DNA of 64,000 nucleotides, taken from NCBI RefSeq assembly GCF_900113735.1, contig NZ_FOQM01000016.1, positions 1 through 64,000 on the forward strand. Reading direction: 5' to 3'. This document shows, in pieces, positions 17,686 through 26,236 of the stretch. The notes beneath the pieces are model-generated. The model was not told the DNA's origin. It did not search any database and was given only the letters and a program-made list of their open reading frames with translations. Origin of the DNA: Bradyrhizobium sp. Gha (GTDB taxonomy: Bacteria; Pseudomonadota; Alphaproteobacteria; Rhizobiales; Xanthobacteraceae). The position numbers and the translations under genes were made by a program. Position 1 is the stretch's first letter, and the number at the start of each line of letters is the position of its first letter.

Positions 17686-18657
17686 TCAGGCCGCCCCGAT
17701 CAATATCCCCACCGCCAGCACGATCGCGCCGCCGAGCACGATCTGGAAGACGGCCTGCAGGAACGGCGTATCCATATAGCGCGCGCGGATGAAGGCGATC
17801 GCCCACAATTCGAAGAACACGACGATGCCGGCGATTCCGGTCGCGATCCAGAATGCGTTGGCCCAATGGTCGGGCACGAGATAGGGCATGGTATGGCCGA
17901 GCCCGCCGAGCGTCGTCATCGCGCCGCAAGTGATGCCGCGCAGCCAGGGCGAGCCGCGTCCCGTGAGCGAACCATCGTCGGACAGCGCTTCCGCAAAGCC
18001 CATGCTGATGCCCGCGCCGATCGAGGCGGCGAGGCCGACGAGGAAAGTCTGCCAGTTCTGGTGCGTGGCGAAAGCCGCCGCGAACAATGGTGCCAAGGTC
18101 GAGACCGAACCGTCCATCAGGCCGGCGAGGCCCGGCTGCACATATTGCAGCACGAACATGCGTCGCCGCGTGCGGTCTTCCTCGGCGCGCACATCCGGTT
18201 TCAAGATCTCGTCGGTGAGCGCGACCGCGCGGTTCTCGTGATGTTTTTCTTCCTCTGCGAGGTCGCCGAGCAAACGGCGCACGCCGACATCCTCGGCCTG
18301 CTCGGCGGCACGCGCGTAAAAGCGCTCGGCCTCGAGCTCCATGGTCTCGACCTCTTTCCGGATCGTGTCGAGCGGCAGGTTCTTGGTCAGCCAGATCGGG
18401 CGCCGGCGCAGAAAGCCTTTGACGTCCTCGCGGCGGATCGGCGGCAGATGCGCACCAAACCGTTCTTCATAGAGCTTCAGCAGCCGATGCCGGTGTCCCC
18501 GTTCTTCCTCGGCCATTTCCTCAAATATCTTGGCCGTATCAGGGTAGCGCTCCCGCAGGTCCTCGGCGAAGCTCATATAGATGCGGCTGTCCTCCTCCTC
18601 GGAGGCAATCGCGACCGCAAGCACCTCGCGCTCGGTCAAATCAGCAAAGCTCTTCAC
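17686..18657 (-). CDS. mbfA: Membrane-bound ferritin / iron exporter MbfA
   Basis: The 323-residue protein fuses an N-terminal ferritin-like (erythrin) domain (about 1-150; acidic/histidine iron ligands in SEEEDSR, AEEERGHRH, AEEEKHHEN) with a C-terminal VIT1/CCC1-type membrane domain (about 165-323, five hydrophobic helices). In Bradyrhizobium and Agrobacterium this architecture is MbfA, which exports iron and protects against iron and peroxide stress. A perfect Irr-type iron control element lies 20 bases upstream of the start. The first gene of a probable operon with the beta-barrel protein. Confidence 0.93.
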   Translation of the reverse strand: MKSFADLTEREVLAVAIASEEEDSRIYMSFAEDLRERYPDTAKIFEEMAEEERGHRHRLLKLYEERFGAHLPPIRREDVKGFLRRRPIWLTKNLPLDTIRKEVETMELEAERFYARAAEQAEDVGVRRLLGDLAEEEKHHENRAVALTDEILKPDVRAEEDRTRRRMFVLQYVQPGLAGLMDGSVSTLAPLFAAAFATHQNWQTFLVGLAASIGAGISMGFAEALSDDGSLTGRGSPWLRGITCGAMTTLGGLGHTMPYLVPDHWANAFWIATGIAGIVVFFELWAIAFIRARYMDTPFLQAVFQIVLGGAIVLAVGILIGAA

Positions 18658-18676
18658 CGGATCGCCCTGTTTAGGT

Positions 18677-18697
18677 AGTTTAGAATTGTTCTAAACT
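18677..18697 (-). promoter_or_regulatory. Iron control element (Irr-binding palindrome) of mbfA
   Basis: A perfect 21-base inverted repeat consists of AGTTTAGAA, spacer TTG, and the exact complement ending 18697. It matches the ICE core TTTAGAA-N3-TTCTAAA bound by the haem-responsive regulator Irr in rhizobia. Its position just upstream of the mbfA start fits repression by Irr under iron limitation and release when iron is plentiful. Confidence 0.88.
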
Positions 18698-18845
18698 CAT
18701 ATAGGCCGCAATTCGTTCAGGGTCAATTCACGCCTCCTGCGCGAACGCTTGCATCCGAAGGGGCATGACAATGTTAGTTCAATGCATTCAGACGGGGCCC
18801 GGCTTACGGCTTCGAACTTTGCAACTGTGGCTGGACGGGTGAACG

Positions 18846-19577
18846 ATGGACAAGGTCAAGTTTCGTCTCAACAATCCGCGGCTGGCGCCGCGTCGCACCA
18901 AGCTTGAAATCCCCGGGTGGGCCGGCAAGCGTGAGCCTCGTGCGGATGGTTCGCGAGAGCAGGTCTGGCATTGCGTGCCTTTTTCCGAGGGTGCGCAATA
19001 CGGCATCGAGCTGTTCTATCCCTATGATTTCGAGCTTCACGTCACGACCAAAGCTGGTCAGTTGCTGCTCGAGGCCGATTGGGGTGATCCGCCGGAAGGC
19101 GGCGCGGAATGGCCGCCGTTTCGCAAATTTGGTGACGCCTTCTACACCTATCAGATATTGCTCGATCTGAAGGTCGAAAAAGGCCTGGCGGTTCGTACCG
19201 AGCCGCATCCGCGATTCTATACGGATCCGACTGACGCAGTGCCGATCGCCGTCCCTGCGCTGATCCGCAATTGGTGGCCCATGATGTTCTTCTGCGTCTT
19301 CAAGGCCCCGGCGGAGGGGCGAACCCACATCTTCCGGCCCAACGAGCCCTTCGCGCAAATCATCGTCATTCCCGAGGAAGCCAATTTCGAGCTGGAGCAC
19401 ATGGGCGAAGAAGAAGCGGCAGAGCGCGAGCTGCAGGCGCGCCGCATCTACCACAACAGGCCCAAACTAGCGGCCGGGACCGAGTGGACCTCCTCATCTG
19501 ATACGGTGTTCGACGGCACTTACCGGCACCTGCATCGCGCGGCAAAGGACAAGGCTCGCAACGAACAGGGCGGATGA
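18846..19577 (+). CDS. Hypothetical cytoplasmic protein, 243 aa
   Basis: No signal peptide, membrane segment or known catalytic motif is visible. The protein is rich in aromatic and proline residues, with blocks such as GIELFYPYDFELHV, ALIRNWWPMMFFCVFKAP and IFRPNEPFAQIIVIPEEANFEL. The pattern of beta strands ending with a charged C-terminal helix suggests a cupin-like or jelly-roll fold, but this is only an impression; members of a DUF6065-like family come to mind without certainty. Codon use is native and the start at 18846 is the first ATG. Divergent from mbfA by about 190 bases. Confidence 0.75.
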   Translation: MDKVKFRLNNPRLAPRRTKLEIPGWAGKREPRADGSREQVWHCVPFSEGAQYGIELFYPYDFELHVTTKAGQLLLEADWGDPPEGGAEWPPFRKFGDAFYTYQILLDLKVEKGLAVRTEPHPRFYTDPTDAVPIAVPALIRNWWPMMFFCVFKAPAEGRTHIFRPNEPFAQIIVIPEEANFELEHMGEEEAAERELQARRIYHNRPKLAAGTEWTSSSDTVFDGTYRHLHRAAKDKARNEQGG

Positions 19578-19663
19578 TGTTTCTGGCCGTGGTCCTTCGT
19601 CCGGAATAAGTGTTCCCGGCGCTGATGCGCGATTCTGCTTAAATTTCTTGGTTTCCGGCCAAC

Positions 19664-19693
19664 GAAAACAAAACAGGACCCGGAGGTCCTGTT
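19664..19693 (-). terminator. Rho-independent terminator of the His-rich gene
   Basis: On the minus strand, AACAGGACC (19693-19685) pairs with GGTCCTGTT (19680-19672) around a four-base loop and is followed by TTGTTTTC. It lies 25 bases downstream of the His-rich protein stop. Confidence 0.8.
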
Positions 19694-19717
19694 CGTCTCA
19701 TTGCTGACGTCGCGCCT

Positions 19718-20080
19718 TCAGTAGTCGCGGCGATAGAAGCTGTGGTGGTGATGATGGTGATGATGGTGGTAATACCGCCGATACCGCGGCACCACGACGA
19801 CCGGCGCTTCGTCGTAATAGCGATAGCGCCGATAGAAGCTGTGGTGATGATGGTGATGATGGTGGTGGTAGAATTGAGCCACCTGAACATTTTCGCTGGC
19901 TTTTGGCCGGGGCGCTTCATCGATGGCTTGCAGAATGGCGCCGGCGTTTGCGATCGGCTCCAGCAAATCGGCGTAGGAATTCGCCTGTAGGACGTCCGTC
20001 GGTGCAGGCGCCGCTTGGGCGGTGCCGAGCGTTCCGAGCGTCGCCACTGCTCCCAACAATCCGGCGATCTTCTTGTCCAA
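19718..20080 (-). CDS. Histidine-rich exported protein with duplicated His9 motif
   Basis: The probable start is a TTG at 20080, preceded by GGAGAACGAC. It gives a 120-residue protein opening MDKKIAGLLGAVATLGTLG, a signal peptide ending near TAQA. A short acidic/hydrophobic region is followed by two copies of a block of nine histidines plus SFYRR (around residues 71-84 and 103-118), separated by a Tyr/Arg-rich link. Such His clusters bind Ni, Zn, Cu or Fe, so a periplasmic metal-buffering role is plausible. An upstream ATG at 20125 would add 15 charged residues and spoil the signal peptide. Confidence 0.7.
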   Translation of the reverse strand: MDKKIAGLLGAVATLGTLGTAQAAPAPTDVLQANSYADLLEPIANAGAILQAIDEAPRPKASENVQVAQFYHHHHHHHHHSFYRRYRYYDEAPVVVVPRYRRYYHHHHHHHHHSFYRRDY

Positions 20081-20192
20081 TGTCGTTCTCCATCGTCGCC
20101 GGACCCAATTTCCGGTATCTCGCAACGCCAGATGTTGCCGGATGTTCCCTGAACCGCAGATTAATCCCTTATGGCGAGAGCTTGGCGTCGCT

Positions 20193-21347
20193 TCAGCCGA
20201 AAGAGGGTGCGGTGCGGTAGAGAAATTGTAACAACAGGGCGCTCACCTCGGCCGGCTGCTCCTGCTGCACCCAATGGCCGGCGCCATCGATGAGATGGCA
20301 GCCGAGCATCTTCGTGCAGCCTCGCCCCTGCATGGCCTCAAACACGCCGGGGCGCTGATAGGTGCCCCAGTCCTGTTTGCCGGAGATGAAGCAGGAGGGG
20401 ACGTCGATGCTGCGGCCTGAGAACAGCTGCATCTCGTCGTTGAGCATGCCTGACGTCACGTAACGATACCATTGCAGTCCGCCCTGGAATCCGGTGCGGC
20501 CATATTCGGCAGTGTAGAAGGCCAGATCGCTGTCCGGCAGCCATTGGTTGGCCGCGATCGCGGCGGGCGAGGGCATTTCCTTCGCAACCGTCTCGGCCAT
20601 CGTCTTGCCGAGGTCCATCACGTAATAGGTCGGCAGCTTGGCGAGTTCGTCCGCTGACCACGACTTCAGCGGGTATGGCTCGTTGCCGGCCCAGTCCGCG
20701 CTCTTGTGATGATAATAGGCGCGCAGGAAATCATGCACGCCTTGCGGTGCATGCTGCATGTCGGCGTTGGCTGGGCGTGTCGCATAGTACCATTGATAGT
20801 GGATGCGCGGACGCGGTAACGCGGCGAGCTCGCGATGCACGTGGTCTTCGACCGCCGGCTTCGCTGGCGCATCGGCGGTGTTGAACGGCAACGGCGGTGC
20901 TCCGCCGAACGGCGCGCTCATCAGCGTCACCGAACGAAACACGTCGGGCCGGATCAGCGCGCACCAGGCCGCGACCGGACTGCCGAAATCGTGTCCGGCG
21001 AGATCGACCTGCTTGTAGCCGAACGCCGATACCAGCGAGAGTGCATCGCGCACCAGGTTGAGGAGCGAGAACGGCGTGAGATCGTCATCGTAATCCGCTT
21101 GCCATCCGGTGGTGCGGCCATAGCCGCGCTGGTCGGGCGCGAGCACGTGATAGCCGGCGGCCGCGAGTGTCGGCATCACCTTGCGCCAGGAGAAGGCGAG
21201 CTCGGGAAAGCCGTGCAGCAAGAGGATGCAGGGTCGGCCCTTGGTCTCAAAGCCGGCTTCCAGCACATGCATGCGCAAGCCGTTGACACCCTCGACATAG
21301 CGCGAGCGGATACCGGCCGGTAGGGGGATATCAGGGAGTGCTGTCAT
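20193..21347 (-). CDS. Epoxide-hydrolase-like alpha/beta hydrolase
   Basis: The 384-residue protein has the epoxide hydrolase/dehalogenase hallmarks: the oxyanion motif HGFPE (45-49), DQRGYGRT, and an Asp nucleophile at 120 in AGHDFGSPVA where esterases have Ser. The general base is in LIDGAGHWVQQEQP near residue 365. It would open epoxides to diols via an alkyl-enzyme ester. Cap-domain tyrosines are present but not individually assignable. It precedes (same strand) no tightly linked gene but lies 28 bases downstream of an MBL-fold gene, so the two may be co-transcribed. Confidence 0.88.
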   Translation of the reverse strand: MTALPDIPLPAGIRSRYVEGVNGLRMHVLEAGFETKGRPCILLLHGFPELAFSWRKVMPTLAAAGYHVLAPDQRGYGRTTGWQADYDDDLTPFSLLNLVRDALSLVSAFGYKQVDLAGHDFGSPVAAWCALIRPDVFRSVTLMSAPFGGAPPLPFNTADAPAKPAVEDHVHRELAALPRPRIHYQWYYATRPANADMQHAPQGVHDFLRAYYHHKSADWAGNEPYPLKSWSADELAKLPTYYVMDLGKTMAETVAKEMPSPAAIAANQWLPDSDLAFYTAEYGRTGFQGGLQWYRYVTSGMLNDEMQLFSGRSIDVPSCFISGKQDWGTYQRPGVFEAMQGRGCTKMLGCHLIDGAGHWVQQEQPAEVSALLLQFLYRTAPSFG

Positions 21348-21374
21348 CGTTTCTGTCTACCCTACGGAATCTCG

Positions 21375-22244
21375 CTAAACCGCCGCACACACAAACGCGT
21401 TGCCCTTGCGCTTGATCTTGCCGACCGAGGGAGAGGGGAAATGCGCGGTGCAGCACAGGGTATCCGTGTCAGCATAGCGCTCCAGAAACCTGCGGCGCGT
21501 CGTGGCCGCCTTGACCGGATCGACATCGAATTTGATCGACAGCTCCGGATAAAGCGTCTGCAACGGCGAGTGCATGAGGTCGCCGGAGAACACCGCGTCG
21601 TCCTTGCCGCGTCCCATCACGATCGCGACGTGGCCGGGCGTATGGCCGGGCGTCGGCACGATCCGGACGTGGTCGCCGATCTGGTGATCATTGCCGACCA
21701 GCTCATGCCTGTTGGCCTCGACCACCGGCAGCACGCTATCGACGAAGGGCGGGATCGCCGTCGTCGCATTCTGCTCGAACCAGTGATCGTATTCCTGCTT
21801 GGCGATAAGGTAGCGCGCCCTTGGGAAGGTCGGCACCCAGCGGCCGTTCTCCAGCCGCGTGTTCCAGCCGACGTGATCGACATGCAGGTGCGTGCACATC
21901 ACGAAATCGATGTCATCGACCGAGACGCCGGCGGCATTGAGCGCGCGCAAATATGTGTCGTCGGTCTTCATGTTCCATTTCGGACGATTGGGCCGCGGCT
22001 TGTCGTTGCCGATGCAGCTGTCGATCAGGATGGTGTGATGCGGCGTCTTCACCACATAGGACTGGAAGCACAGCATCAGCACGTCATTGTCGTCGAGCGC
22101 TTTGGCCTGCTTCATCCAGGCGCGGTTCTCGGCCAGCAATTCCGGCGTCAGCCCGGGGATCATCTCCAGTGCCGGGACGAACGAGGTCTCCTGCTCGATG
22201 ACACGCTGAATGCTGAGATCGCCGACCGCATATTTCAGGCTCAT
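21375..22244 (-). CDS. MBL-fold metallohydrolase
   Basis: The 289-residue protein shows the metallo-beta-lactamase motif THLHVDHVGW (residues near 117-126) plus downstream metal ligands in TPGHTPGH and VFSGDLMHSP and a final TAHFPSP. The binuclear zinc site is complete, so it should be an active hydrolase, of the quorum-quenching-lactonase/methyl-parathion-hydrolase-like branch. The 25256-26104 gene is a paralogue with the same layout. The substrate is unknown. It is closely followed by the epoxide-hydrolase-like gene and preceded by the serine hydrolase gene, forming a run of hydrolases on this strand. Confidence 0.88.
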   Translation of the reverse strand: MSLKYAVGDLSIQRVIEQETSFVPALEMIPGLTPELLAENRAWMKQAKALDDNDVLMLCFQSYVVKTPHHTILIDSCIGNDKPRPNRPKWNMKTDDTYLRALNAAGVSVDDIDFVMCTHLHVDHVGWNTRLENGRWVPTFPRARYLIAKQEYDHWFEQNATTAIPPFVDSVLPVVEANRHELVGNDHQIGDHVRIVPTPGHTPGHVAIVMGRGKDDAVFSGDLMHSPLQTLYPELSIKFDVDPVKAATTRRRFLERYADTDTLCCTAHFPSPSVGKIKRKGNAFVCAAV

Positions 22245-22262
22245 GCTCGCTTTCCTTCGTGA

Positions 22263-23453
22263 TCAATGCGCATCGCGCACGGATGGAATGACGATATTGG
22301 AGAGGATGTCCATCGCGGCCAGGCCTTCCTTCGGTTGGCCGTATTGCGCGGCTGAAGTCATCATCACGAGATCAAGCTCGGGCACGATGAAAAGGCGCTG
22401 ACCGCCCCAGCCGAAGGCGGCGACCCATTTGATCTCCTTGCCGCCGGCCAGCGAGCGGCCCATCCACCATTGATAGCCATAGAACAGCGTGCCGCCGAAA
22501 TAGCCGACCGCCTGGAAACGCGGCGTGACCGATTGCGCGATCCAGTCGGTCGAGACGATATGTTGGCCCTTCCACGCGCCGCGATTGAGCACCAGTTGGC
22601 CGATCTTGGCCGCATCGCGCGGCCTCAGGCGCAGGCCGGCGGCCGCAGCGATCTTGCCGTTCTTAAAAGGCTTCCATTCGAGATCGGCGATGCCGAGCGG
22701 CTGGAACAGTGCCTCGCGCGCGAACGCCTCCAGCGGCTGTTTCGAAACGCGCTCGATGATGTTGCCGAGCAGTTCCGTGCCGCCCCCACTATAGGTCCAT
22801 AGCGTGTCGGGCGGTGCTGCGATCGGTCGCGACAATATGTAGCCGAGTGAATCCGGCTCGGTGACGAGATGCGGCTCGTCGTTATCAGGATCGGTCCAGG
22901 CCCGCGCCTCGTCCCATTTGAAGCCTGATGACATCGTCAGCAGATGGCGCAGCGTGATGGCGTCCCATCCCGGCTGCTTCACCGCCGCGTAGTCGGGAAA
23001 GAATTTCAGGACGGGCTCATCGATGCCTGCGATGAGCTTGCGGTCGATCGCGATTCCAACCAGCAGTGACGTCACGCTCTTGCTCACCGAGCGCATATCG
23101 TGCTTCGTCGTTGCGGCGAATTCGTACTGGCCGTCGGGCTGTCCCCAAGGCTCGTCGTAGCCGGGAAAATACTGCTCGAAGACGAGCTTGCCATGCCTGA
23201 TGACGACGACCGAATGGACCGCGGTTGCCCGCTGAGCGAGTCGCGGGGCGATGGCGCAAAGCTTCGCGGCGTCCATGCCCACACTGTCGGGCGAGGCGAT
23301 CTCCCAGCCATCGTCGATCGCTGCAGGCGCTCCGCAGGCCTGATCGGTCGGTCCAGGCGGCATGCTCTCCGCCCATAGATTGGTGGCTGAGACGGAGAGC
23401 GCGAGCACGAGGCTCGCACTGAGACTTGTGAGGCGGGAGAAGCGATCGCGCAT
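22263..23453 (-). CDS. Serine hydrolase, beta-lactamase/esterase family C type
   Basis: The 396-residue exported enzyme begins at the ATG at 23453. A signal peptide (to about residue 28, ending LWAES) is followed by the class C-like domain with the SxxK pair Ser122-Lys125 (MRSVSKSVTS) and a Tyr motif in TLWTYSGGGTELL. Members include EstB-type esterases and D-aminopeptidases as well as beta-lactamase-like proteins; true resistance cannot be claimed. The KTG-like box is GWGGQR at the C-terminal side. It lies 19 bases upstream of the MBL-fold gene. Confidence 0.87.
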   Translation of the reverse strand: MRDRFSRLTSLSASLVLALSVSATNLWAESMPPGPTDQACGAPAAIDDGWEIASPDSVGMDAAKLCAIAPRLAQRATAVHSVVVIRHGKLVFEQYFPGYDEPWGQPDGQYEFAATTKHDMRSVSKSVTSLLVGIAIDRKLIAGIDEPVLKFFPDYAAVKQPGWDAITLRHLLTMSSGFKWDEARAWTDPDNDEPHLVTEPDSLGYILSRPIAAPPDTLWTYSGGGTELLGNIIERVSKQPLEAFAREALFQPLGIADLEWKPFKNGKIAAAAGLRLRPRDAAKIGQLVLNRGAWKGQHIVSTDWIAQSVTPRFQAVGYFGGTLFYGYQWWMGRSLAGGKEIKWVAAFGWGGQRLFIVPELDLVMMTSAAQYGQPKEGLAAMDILSNIVIPSVRDAH

Positions 23454-23473
23454 CCTTACCCTGCCTGTTCCCA

Positions 23474-24085
23474 CTACGCCGCTGGCGGCACCGAGATCTT
23501 CACCGAGTGTCGCTCCAGCATCTTCTGGTGGAAGGCGTCGAGTTTCGGATAGGCCTTGCGCCAACCGCAATCGGCGAAGCGGAAGTCAGCGTAGCCGAGC
23601 ACGCAAACAAGGCCGATCTGCGAAATGTCGAACGGGCCGTTCAGCACATCGGGCATGTTCTCGAAGCGCGCCATGCCGGTCCAGGCCCGGTTCCAATGGT
23701 CATCCGACCACGCCTGCCATTGCAGGCCCTGCGGCCGCACCATCTTCTCGTAACGGCACAGCAGCATGGAATCGAGCATGCCGTTGATCAGCGAATGATT
23801 GGTCTTGGCTTTCCAGCGCCGCGGACCGTAATCCGGGATCAAGCTGCCGCCGGCCATCTCGTTGAGATATTCGACGATGACATAGGAATCCAGAATGACG
23901 TCGCCGTCATCAGTGATCAGCACCGGCAGCTTCTTCAGCGGCGTGATCTTCGAATAGTCCTCGTTGACCGTGCCGGGCGTGACCGTTGCCGGCGTGAATT
24001 CGATCTTGTCGATCAGCCCGAGCTCGATCGCGGCGATGCGCACCTTGCGGGCGAAGGGCGAGGCGGGGGAGAAGGAAAGTTTCAT
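23474..24085 (-). CDS. Glutathione S-transferase family protein
   Basis: The 203-residue protein has the thioredoxin-like N-terminal domain (1-80; SPASPFARKVRIAA with the catalytic Ser region, KKLPVLITDDGDVILDSYVIVEYL for glutathione binding) and an all-helical C-terminal domain. The start at 24085 gives the canonical GST length; the open frame continues upstream only because the adjacent repeat happens to be open. It probably detoxifies electrophiles or isomerises an intermediate. It lies 20 bases upstream of the serine hydrolase gene and 160 bases downstream of the FAH gene, with a REP element in between. Confidence 0.9.
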   Translation of the reverse strand: MKLSFSPASPFARKVRIAAIELGLIDKIEFTPATVTPGTVNEDYSKITPLKKLPVLITDDGDVILDSYVIVEYLNEMAGGSLIPDYGPRRWKAKTNHSLINGMLDSMLLCRYEKMVRPQGLQWQAWSDDHWNRAWTGMARFENMPDVLNGPFDISQIGLVCVLGYADFRFADCGWRKAYPKLDAFHQKMLERHSVKISVPPAA

Positions 24086-24122
24086 GGGAAATGTCCTGCG
24101 GGGTGATCGGCAGTTGGCTTTC

Positions 24123-24235
24123 GTCATTGCGAGCGAAGCGAAGCAATCCAGTCTGTTTCCGGCGAAATAGTCTGGATTGCTTCGTCGCCAGCGCAAAGTT
24201 GCTTCGCAATTTTGTCGCGGGCTCCTCGCAATGAC
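24123..24235. repeat. Bradyrhizobium-type palindromic repeat (REP-like), copy 2
   Basis: The outer arms GTCATTGCGAG (24123-24133) and CTCGCAATGAC (24225-24235) and the inner GAAGCAATCCAG / CTGGATTGCTTC pair repeat the structure at 14601-14684, with an extra internal GTTGCTTCGCAA segment. It separates the FAH and GST genes and likely folds into a stable hairpin in their transcript. Confidence 0.85.
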
Positions 24236-24252
24236 GAGGAGAGAGCGCAGCC

Positions 24253-25095
24253 TTACGCCGCCACGATCTCCTGGCGCTGCTCGCCGAGGCCTTCGATGCC
24301 GAGCGTGATGACGTCGCCGACGTTGAGGAAGGTCGGCGGCTTCATGCCGAGGCCGACGCCGGGCGGGGTGCCCGTCGTGATGATGTCGCCCGGCAGCAGC
24401 GTCATGAACTGCGAGACGTAGGAGACACACTTGGCCATCGAGAAGATCATGGTCTTGGTCGAGCCGGTCTGGCGCCGCTGGCCGTTGACGTCGAGCCACA
24501 TCGACAGGTTCTGCACGTCCTTGATCTCGTCCTTGGTGGCGAGCCAGGGCCCGAGCGGGCCGAACGTGTCGTGCGACTTGCCCTTGGTCCATTGGCCCAG
24601 GCGCTCGGTCTGGAAGTTGCGCTCGGAGACGTCGTTGCAGACGCAATAGCCGGCGACGTGGTTCAGCGCGTCGGCTTCCGAGACGTATTTGGCCTGGGTG
24701 CCGATGATGGCCGCGATCTCGACCTCCCAGTCGAGCTTGGTCGAGCCGCGCGGCTTCTCGACGTTATCGTTCGGACCTGACAGTGAGGTGTTGGCCTTCA
24801 TGAAGATGATCGGCTCGGACGGAATAGCGGCGCCGGTCTCCTTGGCGTGGTCGCTGTAATTGAGGCCGATCGCGACGAATTTCGAGATGCCGGTGACGGG
24901 CGCGCCGAAGCGCGGCTTTCCGGAGACGGCGGGCAGGGAGGCCGGATCGATGGCCGCGAGCTTCTTGAGGCTGTCAGGCGAATAGGCCTCGCCGGTCAGA
25001 TCCTTCACATGCGCCGACAGGTCGCGCAACTGGCCGGATTTGTCGATCAGGCCGGGCTTTTCCGCACCCTTTTCGCCATAACGAACAAGCTTCAT
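24253..25095 (-). CDS. Fumarylacetoacetate hydrolase (FAH) family protein
   Basis: The 280-residue enzyme belongs to the FAH superfamily, which hydrolyses or decarboxylates diketo acids from aromatic catabolism. Motifs include FVAIGLNYSDHAKE, the metal-binding DWEVEIAAIIG (Glu ligands) and GDIITTGTPPGVG near the C-terminus. It is probably an acylpyruvase or ureidoglycolate-lyase-like member. The start is the ATG at 25095, encoding MKLVRYGEKG, typical of this subfamily. It is separated from GST by a REP element. Confidence 0.9.
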   Translation of the reverse strand: MKLVRYGEKGAEKPGLIDKSGQLRDLSAHVKDLTGEAYSPDSLKKLAAIDPASLPAVSGKPRFGAPVTGISKFVAIGLNYSDHAKETGAAIPSEPIIFMKANTSLSGPNDNVEKPRGSTKLDWEVEIAAIIGTQAKYVSEADALNHVAGYCVCNDVSERNFQTERLGQWTKGKSHDTFGPLGPWLATKDEIKDVQNLSMWLDVNGQRRQTGSTKTMIFSMAKCVSYVSQFMTLLPGDIITTGTPPGVGLGMKPPTFLNVGDVITLGIEGLGEQRQEIVAA

Positions 25096-25255
25096 TCTCG
25101 TCTCTCCCTGAGTGGACTGATCGGTTGAACAGCTTCATGGAACAGGGCCGCGGTAAATTCAACCGCCGAAAAGGACGCGCATTGCAGCCCCCTTAATTCG
25201 GTGGGACGAGCGAGGTTTCTTGCCTCGGACGCTTCTCCGCGTCCGGGACACGGCA

Positions 25256-26104
25256 TCATCCCAGCGCCACAAATTTGAACGCCTCTCCCTCCCGCCTGAC
25301 ATGCCCGGCCGAGAAATGCCCGCCGATCACCAGCGTCGGCGTATCGGCAAATCGGCCGAACAGCGCGGCCCGCGTCGCGGCCGACTGAGCTTGGTCGGAA
25401 TCCGCGGTGGAGGACCAGCCGAGATGTGCCATCTGGCAGGGGTGATGGGCGACGTCGCCGGTCAGGAGTCCCTGTTCGCCGTCCGAATGGATCAGGATGC
25501 TCATATGGCCGGGGCTGTGGCCGGGTGTCGGGATCGTGCTGATCTCGTCCGAGAGGCGGTGGTCGCTCGGGATCAGATCGGCGCGGTCGGCATCGACGAT
25601 CGGCTTCACGGAATCGTTAAAGACGGCCTGCTTGTCCGGCTCGGACGAATTCTCGCGCCAGTGCTCGTACTCGGTGCGGCCAAACACGTAGCGCGCCCTT
25701 GGGAAGGCCGGCAGCCATTCGCCGCCGACCAGTTTCGTATTCCAGCCGACATGGTCGACATGGAGATGCGTGCACAGCACGGTATCGATGCTGTCAGGCG
25801 GAAAGCCCGCAGCCGCCATGATCTCCAGAAACGGCGTGTTGCGGTTATTCCAGGTCGGGACGCCGCGGCCCTGCTTGTCATTGCCAAGGCCGGTGTCGAC
25901 CACGATGCGCCGCGTCGGCGTCTCCACCACCAGCGAATGGATCGACATTTTCAGCCGGCCTTCTTCGGTGGCGAAATGCGGGATCAGCCAGGGAAGCTTC
26001 CGAATTTCATCATTGGTCGCGGCCGGCAGGATGAACCGGGTCGAGCCGACCGTCTCCATCTCCACCACTTTGGTGATTTTGACCTTGCCCACCTTCCACT
26101 GCAT
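25256..26104 (-). CDS. MBL-fold metallohydrolase, paralogue of the 21375 gene
   Basis: The 282-residue protein has THLHVDHVGW, TPGHSPGH and LLTGDVAHHP metal-binding motifs with the same spacing as the other MBL gene, and a C-terminal GGHFSAGHV. Identity is clear in the core (VGWNTKL/R, FPRARY, EYxHW) but weak elsewhere, so this is an old duplication. The binuclear site is complete. It is isolated on the minus strand, 130 bases from the DUF3775 gene, which is divergent. The substrate is unknown. Confidence 0.88.
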   Translation of the reverse strand: MQWKVGKVKITKVVEMETVGSTRFILPAATNDEIRKLPWLIPHFATEEGRLKMSIHSLVVETPTRRIVVDTGLGNDKQGRGVPTWNNRNTPFLEIMAAAGFPPDSIDTVLCTHLHVDHVGWNTKLVGGEWLPAFPRARYVFGRTEYEHWRENSSEPDKQAVFNDSVKPIVDADRADLIPSDHRLSDEISTIPTPGHSPGHMSILIHSDGEQGLLTGDVAHHPCQMAHLGWSSTADSDQAQSAATRAALFGRFADTPTLVIGGHFSAGHVRREGEAFKFVALG

Positions 26105-26236
26105 CGGGCGTCCCTCGTTTTCTTGGTTTCGCGAAAGATGCGGCGTCGCGCCCTCGAACGCAATGGATCATCTGCCGTGATGTCGCGTTGTCTCGGGAAC
26201 CTGAAATCAGTCACGCCACGAGCTAAGGGGAAACTC

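Noticed and set aside
19730..19880. CRISPR-like short repeats
   Set aside because: The repeated units encode the two His blocks of an exported protein; there are only two, without spacers of equal length.
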